Assembly (NCBI GenBank): GCA_026225945.1
Contig: JAMJFZ010003163.1
Span: forward strand, 25,353,001 to 25,417,000
From: Cricetomys ansorgei
Lineage: Eukaryota; Chordata; Mammalia; Rodentia; Nesomyidae
Length of the DNA: 64,000 nt
Reading direction: 5' to 3'
In this document: positions 12,561-26,890 of the stretch, piece after piece
How the letters are laid out: the number at the start of each line of letters is the position of its first letter
Numbering within the stretch: position 1 is the first letter of the stretch
Translations under genes and position numbers: made by a program
The notes under the pieces: generated by a model
Told to the model about the DNA's origin: nothing
Databases searched by the model: none
What the model saw: the letters and a program-made list of their open reading frames with translations, nothing else

Positions 12561-13044
12561 CACAACACATACATTCCACACAAAACTTAGGCACCACACT
12601 GCCTAAATCAGTCACGTGTTCAGTTCTACATTTCCTTGTAGAAATCTGGAGCTTAGCTTGTCAGGCTTAATTAGGAGAGATAAAATCATGCGAATTGGTA
12701 GAAACAATGTTTCAAAACTGGGAGAAAAGAAGGGGTCTTAAGGGTTATAGAAATTAGACTCATCTCAAAAATCTTTACTGTTGGGAACTTTAGCTCAAGG
12801 ACAAAATATGGCTTCTTAGGGAATGGGCCACAGTACAATGTGGGTGCATGTGCGTGAGGGCACACCCACCCGCCCACACATCCTGGGCAATAGAGCCCGG
12901 GCAGCACCAAGACCAAACGGTTCTAACACTGCCATCAAGAACCTGACCTTTCTACAAAGTCTGATCCTATCAAATTCAATGGCTAAGGATTCCCTACCCA
13001 CTTTCACCTACAACAATAGAAAAAGGAAAATTACATTCATTGTT

Positions 13045-13230
13045 TTAAATGATATGCATATGTATGTTAGCTGTGTGCTTGTGAGTACAGGTATCCACAG
13101 AGGCCGTGTCTGATTCCTCTGGAGCTGAGTTACAGGTGGCTCTTAGCCACTTGACATGGGTACTGGGAATGAAACTCAGGTTCTCTGGAAAAATAACATT
13201 TGCTCTTAATCACTGAGACATTCTCAAGCC
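13045..13230 (-). repeat. B3-like SINE, antisense
   Basis: It contains TTACAGGTGGCTCTTAGCCA, TGGGTACTGGGAATGAAACT and TGCTCTTAATCACTGAGACA in antisense order. Confidence 0.7.
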
Positions 13231-13409
13231 TGCTTCAATTTTTCTGTTTAACTCATGTATTGTATGAACATGTTAACAAATTACAAATATTAAGTCAGGT
13301 ATCAGTAAGTTCAGTTAACTGAGAGTGTGAGGGAGGAAGGGAGGAGATGTGTTACATACTGACTCAATTTGTAAGGCCTTAGGTTTAGTCCCCACTACCA
13401 CATTTTTTA

Positions 13410-13800
13410 GAAAATACTTTATTTTTAATCTATGTTGGTGTTTTGTCTGCATGTTTATCTGTGTAAGAGTGTTGGATCCCCTAGAATAGGAATTATAGAC
13501 AGTTGTGTTGTGAACTGCCATGTGGGTGCTGGGATTTGAACCCTTGTCCTCTGGAAGAGCACCCAGTGCTCTTAACCAGAATTAACTCTCTAGCCCAGTA
13601 CTATCTTCTTAAGTCTTTTTTTGGGGGGGCTGGGTGTTGTTTGGACAAGGTGTCTAGCTCAGGTTTGCCTTAAATGCCCTATGTAGTTGAGAATGACCTT
13701 GAACTTCTGCTCACCTAGCCTATTTTATGCACTCCTATGGATCAAATCCAAAGCCCATTCATGCTAGCAGTCACTCTACCAACTCAGCTATACCCCTAAG
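13410..13800 (-). repeat. B3 SINE (13410-13605) and B4/RSINE-like SINE (13620-13800), both antisense
   Basis: The B3 shows GAACTGCCATGTGGGTGCTG and AAGAGCACCCAGTGCTCTTA. The second unit shows TTCATGCTAGCAGTCACTCT and ACCAACTCAGCTATACCCCT, the antisense of an ID-like promoter head joined to a B1-like part. Confidence 0.7.
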
Positions 13801-14034
13801 CTTTGAAATTCACATTTTTTATATATGGCATGTATATGTGTGTGCATACATATATTCATTCTTTAAGTGGACAATACCAATTTTAACTCATTCAGTAATT
13901 CAGGGCTAGTCATCGATCTGAACTAAGTAGGATGGGATATATTATTTAATGATAATCAGGTATAAACAGGTATATCATCACCCCTTCTCAGGCTTGATCA
14001 GGATCCAAAAGAAAAATCTTTTCTCACCCTGTAT

Positions 14035-14200
14035 CACTATGAAGTTGGGCAAACTACTTAAACTTTGTAGACTTTAGTTTTCTTACAGTACAATAAGGAT
14101 AACAGTAGTAGAACCCATCGCCTGGATCACCACGGGATTAAGTGGTGTGATGCAGCTCAATACTCAACATAGTGCCTGGCCTACAGCAGGCACTCAGGCT
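14035..14200 (+). repeat. MIR SINE
   Basis: It shows the MIR succession GGGCAAACTACTTAAACTTT, TTAGTTTTCTTACAGTACAA, then ATAGTGCCTGGCCTACAGCA. This is an old mammalian element, older than the rodent SINEs. Confidence 0.75.
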
Positions 14201-14454
14201 AGCCAATATCGTATGAAGCATAGAGAAGCAAATATATACTTCTTATATAAGCTTACATAAAACCCTCATAGAGCACAGGAAAACAAACTCAGAGAAAACA
14301 GATTACAGAAACAGGTCAGAAGCTGCATCAAAGTAGGTTTTGCAAGGATCAAAGCAATCAAAAACACTTTGTCATTTTTCCCCAAAGGTACAAAGCACCT
14401 TTGAATAGGTCAAAATTTACCATATTATTTTATGATTCTAAAAGTATTTTTTAT

Positions 14455-14640
14455 TATTGTGTATATGAATGTGCATACGTGTATGCTGGCACATGCACCA
14501 CAGCACACATGTGGAAGTCAGAGGACAACTTCGTGAAGTAGGCTCTTTCTACCCTGACATTGTTTCTAGGGATCAAATTCTAGTCATCAGGCCTGCATGT
14601 CAAGTGCCTATACCTACTGAGCCATCTTGCCCCATATTAG
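14455..14640 (-). repeat. tRNA-derived SINE, antisense
   Basis: It has a TGTGTATATGAATGTGCATA tail, a TGGAAGTCAGAGGACAACTT body and an ending TACTGAGCCATCTTGCCCC, the antisense of a pol III head. Confidence 0.75.
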
Positions 14641-15095
14641 ACATTTTAACAAAAGCCATTTAAATTGTAATCATATGCACATATTTTTCATTGTACATAT
14701 AAAATGCGAGGTGCCTTGTGGTGGATGCAAAACTAAATACTAGTATATGAAACAGCAAGGCTTCTTTCTCAAAGGACTGGTGGTCTGGGACCTGCTTAGC
14801 TCTCTTTACTAGAATTAACAGAGATTTCCAACACCAGGCTGACTAGAGCAAGGTAAGATAATATAACCTGGCAGTGAGCTTTCAAAAATAGGACAAAAGC
14901 AGGGCTTCAGGGGGCTATCTAGAAAACCTCTGTAAGCTAAATCAAAGAAGCAGGTAATAAGTCTGGGGCAGCGTTTTTCAATTTACACATTTAGATTCCA
15001 TTTAGTGGTGGCAGCTAGTTCATCACTGGGCCATGACCGTTGTATGGTTTTTTTAAACCCACTCAGCAGCAAACACCAGTGCCATTGGCCCATTA

Positions 15096-15341
<246 letters not shown>

Positions 15342-16419
15342 TTAAACAATGTTAAGGCAGCAACATGGGTCATTTGCTGTGTACTATGTTGTGTTAAAGA
15401 ACACACTTAAGCTAGAAGAGAAAAAGTGAGTTTACCCATAGTAATCTTTTAGGTTAACAATTTATAGTTTCTAGCTTATGCAGTAAGACCTTTAAGAAGT
15501 TACATCTAGGGCATTTAGCAAACTTGAACATCCATGTAGTAGTTAAAAATAAATGCATGTTTACTGGATTACTGCCAAATGTGTTATGGCTCTGAACAGC
15601 TGTAGATCACAGACAATGGAAAAACTGTAACAAAATGGCCAGACACCTGCTCTTCCAATGAGTTACATGTAATTGTGTCTTCAGGGGCAAGGACCAGTTC
15701 ACTGACATCAAGTTACAAACTTGTTTCCCAGCTGCTGGCTCCCATTTCCCGTGCTGCTCCCACTTCCTTAATATTCAGAATCAAATCAGCTCAGAGCCAG
15801 TAACTCTTCCAACAGATCTCATTCCTAGAGAGAAAAAGCTGTTGGATCAGCAAAGGAGAAAGCTGATCTCATCCAGCAGTAACTGTTAACTGCTAATCGA
15901 CCAATTTACAAGATGGAAAATTAAAGGCCTTCTTAGAAATACTCCCACTATGTGTATCATTTCCAGTCTGAAAAAGGCTCAGAATTCAACAAATAAAAGC
16001 AGTTATGAAAAGACAAGTGTGTTATCTATATGATTTGTAAGTCACTAGGACAGCAACAAGACACATGGGGGAGCATGCAACACATGTCAACTCTGTGTCC
16101 TTGACCTACTGACTTAGTAAGAAGTCGGTTTACTTTCATAAAACCGCTAAGCAGGAAGGTCAGCAGCAGACACGCTATTCACCTGAAGTCACACACTGCT
16201 AACAGGAGCAGCAGCGAGAGGCAGGCCTGGCCACCTGACTGCCCAGCAACACCCTCCTCACCTCTGTGCTTTTCTTTCACGTGGGACAAGGGAGGGACTG
16301 AGCTACAGTAAGGACTATTTTATTGTTAAAACACTGTTATTATAACAGCACGGGCAAAGAGAGGCACATAGACTGCCTATGGAATGATAAACAAGATCTA
16401 AAAAGCCTTGGCTGGGAGG

Positions 16420-16900
16420 GCAGCAAGATGGTTCAGTGAGCAGAGTGCTTGCTGTCCAGCCTGATGATGGAATTCAATCCCTGGAGCTCACGAGGTCGGA
16501 GACCCACTCACAGTTGGTCCTCTGACCTTCACATGGTGTGTGCTCTCCCTCCATCCAACACACACACAAAATGTATATAAGGTCTTTAAAGCCAGAGATG
16601 ACAAATAAATAAATCTCTTGGTCACTGAAACATACCTCTGAACAAGAGCTGTGCAAGCATGAGAACCTAAGTTCAGATCCCCAGTGCCTATGTAAAAAGC
16701 CAGGAGTAACTGTGGCCATTGGTGAGCCAGTCTAGCAGAAAAAACAGCGAGCTGTAGGTTCAACGAGAGCCTGTCTTAAGGGAGTGAGGTGGAGAGCGAA
16801 AGCACAGGACACCAACATTGTCCTCTGGCCTTCACGAGGGCGGACGGGGAGACAGACACACAGACACATAGACACACAGACACACACACGGTAGGAGAAA
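16420..16900 (+). repeat. Two tRNA-derived SINEs in tandem
   Basis: The first is about 16420-16620 (CAGCAAGATGGTTCAGTGAG, then GAATTCAATCCCTGGAGCTC, then a CA-rich end). The second is about 16640-16900, a longer form with GTGAGCCAGTCTAGCAG-like and GAGAGCCTGTCTTAAGGGAG segments and a CAGACACA-rich tail. Confidence 0.65.
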
Positions 16901-17529
16901 GAGCACAGCATCACCTGTAACAGTGCCCACCTGGAGAGCACATGCAGCTGTGTGCTCGCAAGCCAGCTGCCATAACACTTCTCTACTCTGCCAGGGTTCT
17001 CCCAGTAGAGATCTGGCTAGGGTGCCTCTTCCCCATCTCTTCTAGGAACCTTATTTCCTCTGTCTCTATAATCTTGGAGCTCAATGTTTGGGGGAAATTA
17101 AACACCATACAACCCAATTAAACAGCCAGGGAAGGACACATCCAGAAAGGATCACTGATATCTTTTAAAAACATTACAAGGTTTATAGACACACAGATGC
17201 TTGACTCTATTTCGTGGAGCACATTCCCTCTGGCCACCTGTTACACAGCACGCAGAAATCACCTGAAGCATGCAACTAAGGCTCTCACCTGTGGTCCACT
17301 GATCTAATTCAGATGGTGTATGTTCTGAAGATTCACATGGTATTGGTTTAGCTGTTTTCCAAACTAAAATTTTTTTTCTACTCAAAGCAGAGGAAGCAGC
17401 AAAAAAGTTAACTTGCCATTCTCCTGCTGCAGCCTCCAGAGTGCTGGGATTACTTGTACTTTACTGCCACGTGTGTTGATTAATATTTTAAGGAGAGAAA
17501 AAAACCCACTACTAATAAATTTTGACTAG

Positions 17530-17725
17530 GAGGCTGGAGAGATGGCTCAGTGGCTAAGAGCACTGGCTGCTCTTCCAGAAGACCTGGGTTCAATTCCTAG
17601 CACCCACATGGCAGCTCACAACAGTCTATATCCTGCTCCAGGGAATCCAACACCTTCACAGGGACACACATGCAGATAAAACACCAATGTACATGAAATA
17701 AAAATAACTAGACTATTTTTTTAAA
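17530..17725 (+). repeat. B3 SINE
   Basis: It is well preserved, from AGGCTGGAGAGATGGCTCAG (A box) through GGGTTCAATTCCTAGCACCC (B box) and TGCAGATAAAACACCAATGT to an A-rich tail. Confidence 0.85.
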
Positions 17726-18552
17726 AGTTGTAACTACAAACACCTGTTTAACATTTAAAATGTTTTAGATGCACACTCAGAAAATGAAGAGGGCGGAGCA
17801 TCTGTGCAGGAGGTTTTCCCACAATGCAAAGCAGCGCTGGCCATCTGGAAGACCCTTGTTCAAAGGGTAAAGAATGTCCTACTTACCAAGATCTAAAAAA
17901 ATTTACAACAAAATATAAGCTTGTGAAACACTGCAGAAAAGAAGTTGACAAAACCATCACCCTCCTACTCAGCCAGAGCCTCGCTCCTTCAGAGCCAGTG
18001 CTGAGGATTTCATTGATGGCATTAATGACAATTCAGCTTGTCAACTTTTGCTTACCAAGGGCATGAGAACCAGGTCCTCAATTCATTCCAGCAAGGATCA
18101 AGGGCAAAGCCCCTTTTAAATTCTTTCTAAATTCAACTAGATTGATAAATTCAAGACAGACAATAATACAGCCACTAACTTAAACTTTCATCTCACTATC
18201 AAACCAATGACTGCCAAGCTAAGGTGCTAACCCGTCACTTGCTATGAAGAATCATAATTTACAATGGGTGCCAGGGATGCAGAATGATGAGGAAGGAGAA
18301 AGGTTAGCCGGGCTGACACTCATTTCCTTATTTTCAGACATCTTTGAAAACTGCTGCATTTGACCTCAATATAAATATTAACTGAACAACGTTATTCAGA
18401 ACAACTTTTCCTCTAATCCTTCCAAGTCTCATCATTCTAATTACACCACCAATTCCTCAAGGATTATTTTCAGAACTAAAGAAGAAAAAATAATGTGAAA
18501 AGGAAAAGTATAAAATCCAAATGACAATAAAATACCATTAAGAAAACTATTA

Positions 18553-18660
18553 AAGAAGGAAGGGAGGAAGGAAGGGAGGAAGGGAGGAAGGGAGGAAGGG
18601 AGGAAGGGAGGAAGGAAGGGAGGAAGGGAGGAAGGAAGGAAGAGAGGGAGGGAGGGAGGA
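18553..18660. repeat. GGAA/GGGA purine microsatellite
   Basis: An almost pure purine tract built of GGAAGGGA units. It is able to form triplex or H-DNA-type structures. Confidence 0.95.
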
Positions 18661-18662
18661 AA

Positions 18663-18990
18663 ATTAGTATGATGGTACACACCTGTAATCCCAGCACTTA
18701 GGAGGCTGGCGTGTGGGAAATTACAAGTTCAAGGCCAGTCTGGGCAACTGTTGAGACCTTGTCTCAAAAGAAAACAATGACCAAATAATACGCTAATGAG
18801 GATGCAGACACAGAAGAATCTTCACATACTGCTGTTGACATTATAAGCTGGATCACGTATAAAGTTTTTTATAAGAAGAAAAATAATAAGGCATGGTGAC
18901 ACAGGCCTATAATTCTAGCACGCAGGAGGCTGAGGCAGAAGAATCATCAGTTTGAGGCTAACCTGGGCAACTTATAGAGATACCATCTAT
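18663..18990 (+). repeat. Two B1/B4-like SINEs
   Basis: 18663-18775 reads ACACCTGTAATCCCAGCACT then GTTCAAGGCCAGTCTGGGCA. About 18885-18990 reads GGCATGGTGACACAGGCCTA then TTTGAGGCTAACCTGGGCAA. Confidence 0.75.
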
Positions 18991-19294
18991 ATATAAACCA
19001 CCAACTGTACTTCTGAATATTGCACTCCCAAAAGCAGAAAGATATAGGCTCAAAGAGGCATTTGCACACCCATGTTCAAAGAAGCAGCTCTGAAAGCATG
19101 GAAGCAGCTTAGTGTCCACCATGAATGGAGAATCTACACAGAAAGATGGTTGAAATGGTTCTAACAGCATTATGAAAGCATTTAATGCCACAAACTACAA
19201 ACTTAAAACCATGTTTACGATGGTTAAGTTCTATGCTATATACATTATACAGAATAAAGGGAGGGAGGAGAAAGCATAAAGCAGAATAGTTATT

Positions 19295-19430
19295 TATTTA
19301 TTGATGTTTTTGGAGACAGGGTTTCTCTGCTGTAACTCTGGCTGTCCTGGAACTCAGAGATCCACCTGCCTCTGCCTCATGAGCACTGGGTTTAAAGGCG
19401 AGCACCACCATTGCCCAGCTGAGCAGAGCC
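19295..19430 (-). repeat. B1 SINE, antisense
   Basis: It reads GGAGACAGGGTTTCTCTGCT, GCTGTCCTGGAACTCAGAGA, then AAAGGCGAGCACCACCATTG. Confidence 0.88.
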
Positions 19431-19489
19431 TTTTAATCTCACCAAGTTAATGTTACAACTCCTTTGACTACTGGCTCTGTCCCTAATTC

Positions 19490-19860
19490 AGCGATAACAC
19501 TGTTATTATTATATCATATTGCTCTACCAACACCAAGCTTAGTAAGCACATTTAATCTTTCAGAGGTGAATTAACTCCCTTCCTGCAGTTTACACAAACC
19601 ACCAATGCCATAGAGCTAAATACTGGACCCGACATCTAAATTCAGGAAGTCTACCTCCTGGGCACACGCTGGAAAAGAAAAACGCTATGGATTATGACAA
19701 TACTATCTCCTACACACCTCCTATCTTTATTTCATATAATCCTATTTTACAGATGAGAAAGAAAAAAAAGTCAAAGGCTATAAACCAACAATCTAGAACT
19801 CAAGCTTTCTGCCCTCTTTTTCACATGGCTAACAGTCTACCACTTAGATTATGAGATGGT
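19490..19860 (-). repeat. MIR-like stretches
   Basis: CCTATTTTACAGATGAGAAA in the order expected of an antisense MIR (about 19710-19800) marks one. An earlier stretch (about 19490-19660) is similar but more degraded. Confidence 0.45.
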
Positions 19861-20059
19861 TAGATCCAGAAATTAGGTTGTAAATGCCTTGAGCCACACA
19901 TAAAGATTGGCACTCCCTATCAATGTATACTTTTCACACACAGTTCAAAGTATTATCTCTAATACATTAAAGGGATTAAACTATACACCCCAAATCTGGC
20001 AAGTAAGTTATGAGACTTAGAGGAACTGGATGGGTCAAAAGGTCTAAACTGGCAACGGG

Positions 20060-20400
20060 ACACTGAGATGTCTCAGCAGGTAAAAGCACCTGCTGTCAAA
20101 CCCAGATACCTGAGTTTAAACCTGGGGACCACACTGTTGAATGGGAGAACCAACACCTCCAAATCATCTTCTGATTTCTACACATGAAACCCATGTACCT
20201 TCCCACACATAAGGAAATGTGATTTTTAAAAGTAAAAAATAGGCAGGCAGGCAGTGGTGGCGCACTCCTTTAATCCCAGCACTTGGGAGGCAGAGGAAGG
20301 TGGATTCCGTGCGAATTTGAGGTCAACCTGGTCTACAGAGTGAGTTCCAGGACAGCCAGAGTTACAACAGAGAAACCCTGTCTCCGGGAAAAAAAAAAAA
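20060..20400 (+). repeat. tRNA-derived SINE (20060-20225) followed by B1 (20240-20400)
   Basis: The first has TCTCAGCAGGTAAAAGCACC and a CACACATAAGG end. The B1 has GGCAGTGGTGGCGCACTCCT, the variant CAGAGTTACAACAGAGAAAC, and an A-rich tail with CAACAACAA. Confidence 0.8.
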
Positions 20401-21414
20401 AGCAACAACAACAAAAAAGTAAAAAACAAATACAACAAAAGCACAAACAAAAACACTGCCAAAGCTTCAAAGCAAGAGAGCAAAGCTGAGCAGCAAGGCC
20501 ATATGCATAAGCATGCCCCATGAGCACTAAGAGAACCTCATCAAAACTCTGGGTCTGCATAGAGCCCAACTGCAAAACCACCCACTTCAGAAGAGTAACT
20601 GAACATCAGAAACAATTCCTGTTCTTCCAGTGAGTGTCCTTCCACTCTTCCAGGACGATTCAGTATGACCAAGAAAGCCAACAGGTCTCCATTTCCTCTC
20701 TGACACATGGATTCCTGTTCACAGTGCATGCACTCACTCTGTGACCCTAAGGAAACCACATCCTTTCTCTGGGCACTATTTCTAATGAATTTCTAAGCAA
20801 ATATATTCTGTGATTCTCTTTAACACAGGTTAATCACACTCTCCACCTATGTCCCCATAATGTCAATATTCCAAACAGTTCTGGCCAGTTTACACATAAT
20901 TTCTGACACATTTTTAACATTTCTAATACTCCAATACTGTTATACCATGGGACAGTTGCTAAAACTAGAATTCACAAAAGGTGAAACCACCACCCACGTG
21001 CTGCTTTAGGAAGATGTGTTGGTACATCTGCCTAAATGAAGGGTAAGAGACCCTCGGACAAAGGGGCCCAGGCCGAGAGGGAGCACTGCATCACATGAAG
21101 ACATCATCACTGGGACATGACGAAGGCCATCGGCAGACCACTAGATCTACTGAGTAAATCACCAATGCCAATATTTTTAAGGCTGCCTTTTAAGAAGCCA
21201 AAAATGATCCTATTTTGTTTTGTTTTGTAGTGAGGGACAGGTGGAGAGGACTCAGGGCCTCAAGCTTGCTAGGCTAGTGCTCTCCCTCCCATGGAGACCA
21301 CCCAGTCCCAACTAAAGAACATCTTCAAAAAAACATTACAAATATGCTAAACATTTTTATATGACAAATACTGTTATACCTCCATTTTAATTTAATTTTA
21401 ATTTTAATACCTCC

Positions 21415-21570
21415 ATTGCTGAGCAGTGGTGGCGGACTCCTTTAATCCCATGATCCCAGCACCCGGGAAGCAGAGGCAGGAGGATCTTAGTGAGTTCAAG
21501 GCCAGCCTGGTCTACAGAGTGAGCTCCAAAAGAGCCAGGGCAACACAGACAAACCCTGTCTAAAAATAAA
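21415..21570 (+). repeat. B1 SINE
   Basis: It reads AGCAGTGGTGGCGGACTCCT through CAAGGCCAGCCTGGTCTACA to ACAAACCCTGTC. A short duplication (ATCCCATGATCCCAGC) lies in the middle. Confidence 0.85.
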
Positions 21571-21606
21571 AATTTAATTTTGAGGGAAGGGGGGAATGGA
21601 TAGCCA

Positions 21607-21670
21607 AGTGAAACTTTTGTGATTTTATAAGGTGATAAATATAAGGTAATAAAATCACAAAAGTTTCACT
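21607..21670. repeat. 22-bp perfect inverted repeat with 20-nt loop
   Basis: The left arm, 21607-21628, is AGTGAAACTTTTGTGATTTT plus AT. The right arm, 21649-21670, is its exact reverse complement. The loop (21629-21648) holds half of a near-direct repeat of ATAAGGTGATAA / ATAAGGTAATAA. It would form a stable hairpin in DNA or in the intron 2 pre-mRNA. I do not recognise it as a known transposon end. Confidence 0.95.
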
Positions 21671-23995
21671 AGCTTTTTATAAAGTTGTAAAGTCTCCCAA
21701 TATACCTTGACCAATAAAATATTTAGAAATCTTCCACACAAGTTGAATGAAATAAAGGCCCTCCATGACCACTGCACCCAACTGTTGACACAAAGGCAAA
21801 GGCTGACATGCAGTCACCGACTGAGCACATGTGCCTGTGTCTCAGCCACCAAACACACATCAAGTTCCTCCTGCAGATGAAACAGCAGGCTTTTCTAGAC
21901 TGCCCCAGACAGAGCAGCTGGCACCGCTAAGGGCTTAATTTCCTAAGACCAAATATCATACAAGTACGTATTAATCATAACTTCAACTTGTTTGAGTCAA
22001 TAAGCTTAACTTTGGATAAAGACCCTGTTCTTTTTGAAAAATCTCAATACTTTGAATCCTTTATAACAATACCACTATAATATTAGTAGTTTCTAAGTCT
22101 ATCCTGCAAGAAGGAACAAAATCTACATAGAAATGCCATGGGGCTTTGACAAAGGTATGTAAGGTGGTTCAGGCTGCCTTCTGAGAAAAAACAAACACTT
22201 CATGAACAAGGGCATCAAAAGGGTCACCAGATTCTCATGCTTGAACCCTGTAACTTACTGTGTTCAACACTAAGATCCTACAACCCAATGCTGAAAGAAA
22301 CAGTCAGAAGCACGAAGAAATAGGAAAGAAGAGTTCTGGTGAAGGATCATTTCAACATAGCGATATCAGTAACATTTCTTTGTCCCCAGGTCTGCCATTT
22401 GTAAAAATAATTTGAAGCAACTTCTATACTGGATTCGCTAAATATATGTGAAGACTCTTTAGAGCAGAGGAAAAACTACCAAGAAACTAAATTCCAAAGT
22501 TCTTCACAAGAACAATCAAAAAGCAACAATACTGAGCTTCCCTTACACTGGGATTCATACCACACCTGAGTACTGCTCCCTTCAAAACACTCCGCAGGAA
22601 ACTGCAATTATTCTAAAAATGCTATTGCACAGTCATTTAGACATTCCCCTGGAATTAGACTTGGCAATTCAGTCCTCCAACTGTACAGTAATAGAATGTG
22701 GATATTCCTAACTACAATCTATGTTTTGCTTACTCCTTAAAATTAACATGTCTGAAGTAACTTCTATTAAAAACACTTATGTTTACATAATGAAATTGTA
22801 TGTTTTCCTCTAACAAGTTACTTGAAGGAAACATGTCTGCTTAAAAAACAGCCTCCCATAACTTCAGAACTTCTGGACACAACTCACATTTGACAGGGCC
22901 AAATCATCCTACCTCCAACATCATTTCTTACTTCTCACCCCAGTGTCTTGGGCAGCAGAGAGAGCATCAGCTGCCTCTGCAGCAATTCTGCTCCTTTATC
23001 TCTAGGCTAGGATGGTAAGGAGCAATAGCAGCAGTCACTTCTCTGAAATATAATTTATAGAATGCTAAAATCAACACTACAATTAAGCAAGGACTACCCT
23101 CAGGCCTGAGCTTTTCAATTCCACATTTTTGTGTCACAGAACCTATATTAGCCACGGTGAAAATCAGGTTCGTGTGAAGTGCTGACACCCTCCAGTGCTC
23201 AAGGCCTTTCACTACCGACACACAAACATGTTAAGTGATCTGACACACTGAAGAACCACTCAGATCCTAAGGATCACTGTCCCGTACATCCTATAAAACA
23301 GTATTTAATCTCCCATCACCTGTACAGACACTTGGCCCACTCTTCATGCTCATTAAGATCATGTCTTCATTTGAGTGATAACAAAAGCACTATCATTACC
23401 AGGCGGAGAGGGCTAGTCCTGCCCTTAAGACGGTTTTGTTCCAGTTTATTATTTCAGTGGCTGGAATGTACTCTTCTGTTGCCCTAAGTCTCGCTTTCAC
23501 TGGTTGCCTTGCTATAACCATCCCACCTGAAATCTTACTGCTAAATGAAAAGGGAGTATCCACTGGGGGAGTTGCCTTACAGTCTAGGCTTTAAACTTAT
23601 CTCTGAAAAGACGCCAGTTTTTTGACAACTTTCTGGAGTAATTCAGAGCAGAGAGTAAAAAGTACAATGATGAAGGAGCTCTGTACTGATAGATTCTCCA
23701 TACAAAGGCTTTTCTTTCTTGTGAATACCTATTTATTCTGTATCAAATACAGCCCTCTCACAAGTTTTGCTTGAAAAGTCCACAATTTACACTTCAAATG
23801 TTTCCTGACCTATCAAAGTCAAGAGTTGAGACCAGTCTGAGCATTTCCTCAAAGGTTCACAACAGGAAAATGTGGTGGAGTGCTGGAGGGCCACCCTTCA
23901 GGAGATACATGAGAGCTTGAATTACTCATTCTGGAAGACCTGGTCCTTTTGTCCTGTGGGGGGAAAATGTTACATGCCACTCATAGGACACTCAC

Positions 23996-24107
23996 CTTGA
24001 GAATTTTTACAACCACCCTCTCATTGTTGGTGATGTTAATGGCCTCAAATACTTCACTATACTTTCCCCGACCAAGTTTTCGAACCAGTTGGTAATCATC
24101 TTGATTA
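23996..24107 (-). CDS. CSNK2A2: CSNK2A2 coding exon 2 (Gly-rich loop and catalytic Lys)
   Basis: The exon opens after a TTTCACAG acceptor and completes Gly35, then reads [20 protein letters not shown] and on to VVVKILK, closing in phase 0 before a GTGAGT donor (23995-23990). It carries the CK2 variant of the glycine-rich loop, GRGKYS (residues 47-52), and the ATP-anchoring lysine of VVVK (Lys69). The length of 112 bases (37 codons plus 1) fits the phase-2 end of exon 1. Downstream of the donor, minus-strand translation runs on only four codons before losing family similarity, which confirms the boundary. Confidence 0.97.
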
Positions 24108-25523
<1,416 letters not shown>

Positions 25524-25874
25524 TCACCTAGCTGTTGCCACCTGTCTTCAGACACTTGCTTATAAACCCAAAACTCTCAGCTCAAACTGCTCACTCCCTC
25601 ATTCTTTCTCTTCGCCCCCTGGACCCCACCCTACCATCCACAGACACCCTCAACCCCAAGACTTCTTCTCTCCATGGGTCACCTGCCTAGTCCTAGACTT
25701 AGCCCTTCCTCCCAATTCCCTTCCAGATTACTGCCCGAGAACCCAGTGAGTCATCTCTTGGGCCAGTTGGCTAAACTAGAGTCGGCCAGGTGGTTTCCCC
25801 ATAAAGTTACTGTTTTCTTCCTTTGTAACGAACTGGTAATTTGTGGGAGATACTTTGAGACTGTAAATATCCAT

Positions 25875-25875
<1 letters not shown>

Positions 25876-25917
<42 letters not shown>

Positions 25918-25931
25918 TGTTTGTGTGTGTG
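25876..25931. repeat. (TG)n microsatellite
   Basis: A run of about 20 TG units with two interruptions near its end, just upstream of the CSNK2A2 CpG island. Confidence 0.97.
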
Positions 25932-26174
25932 TTGGAGGAGGGAGAGCTGGGGAAATGAGGAGTCCTCCCTAGAAGGAGAGGCTACGGGTTGGGCATGCTA
26001 AGTACTAGGTGGGTACCCAATCCCCTGATCTTCCGGGGTCCCTGGCTGTTTTGCTTTCCTATCCATATTCTTTATCAACAAGAATCCCCTCTCCCAGACC
26101 AGGTTGCTCCGACTCTAAACTTTCTTCTCTGTTTTCTAGATGAGACTGTGTTCCCTCTTCCTTCATATACTTAA

Positions 26175-26320
26175 CTACCCAGGTTCAAGTCCCAGTTCTG
26201 CAGCTTACAAGTGATGTGAATTTGAACCAATGCCTCAACTCAGTGCTTCAGGTTTTGTAGCATAAATCCAGTAATAGCACCTACTTCACAGAGCCGTGCA
26301 GAGAATTAAACTGTATGAAA
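26175..26320 (+). repeat. MIR SINE
   Basis: It reads CCAGGTTCAAGTCCCAGTTC, then TAATAGCACCTACTTCACAG, then AGAATTAAA, the order of a sense MIR. Confidence 0.7.
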
Positions 26321-26629
26321 CAGTTGGGACTGTTCAATATTAAGACACTACGTGTTCCTGCTGTTACTAAACTCTGTCACCTTTCCTTCCGCGAGTCCAG
26401 CACGTGTCCATCTTTTAGTTCCTTTTTCCCTCCAGCTTGGCCAGAAGACAACTCTGTCTTCCCACAACTAACTCAGTTTTCCTTTTCAAGTCTCACCTGA
26501 AAGGTCACTTTCTCTGAAGTTGATACTTCTCTCAGTGACTCATCCGTGTCCTTTGTAAAACTGCATCTTGACAGTGAGTTCTCTCGGATTCATCATCTGT
26601 CCCCTTCGCATGAGAGCGGGACTGGGGCT

Positions 26630-26890
26630 GGGTGCTCACCACCAGGTCACTTAGTGTCCGCCATAGCTGGAGGCCTTCAGCGAACATGGCGCTACTGCTC
26701 CACAGATACCATACTGGTTACAAAGGGGACCCTGAAGGTTATCACATCACCCATGGACCAACTGACCGGTCCTCTGTGGGATGCACTGAGAGAGGACACA
26801 TCGCTCATAACAGTACTCCTGTCAAAAAGGTTCAACCTGTACCCAACCAGACACAGCCAAACTGAGGGGCTGTTCAGCGAAAACATCTAG
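26630..26890 (+). other. Unassigned segment with open frame; possible gene fragment or retrocopy
   Basis: An open frame (26632-26865, 77 codons) contains an internal ATG at 26686 in a good context (CGAACATGGCG). It encodes a His/Thr/Pro-rich peptide around MALLLHRYHTGYKGDPEGYH. The region matches no repeat I know and no protein family I can name. Around 26400-26580 there is a weak L2-like stretch. Coding function is not supported beyond the frame itself. Confidence 0.2.

Noticed and set aside
18441..18697. Ser/Leu/Pro-rich minus-strand frames over the GGAA tract
   Set aside because: They are translation of a purine microsatellite.
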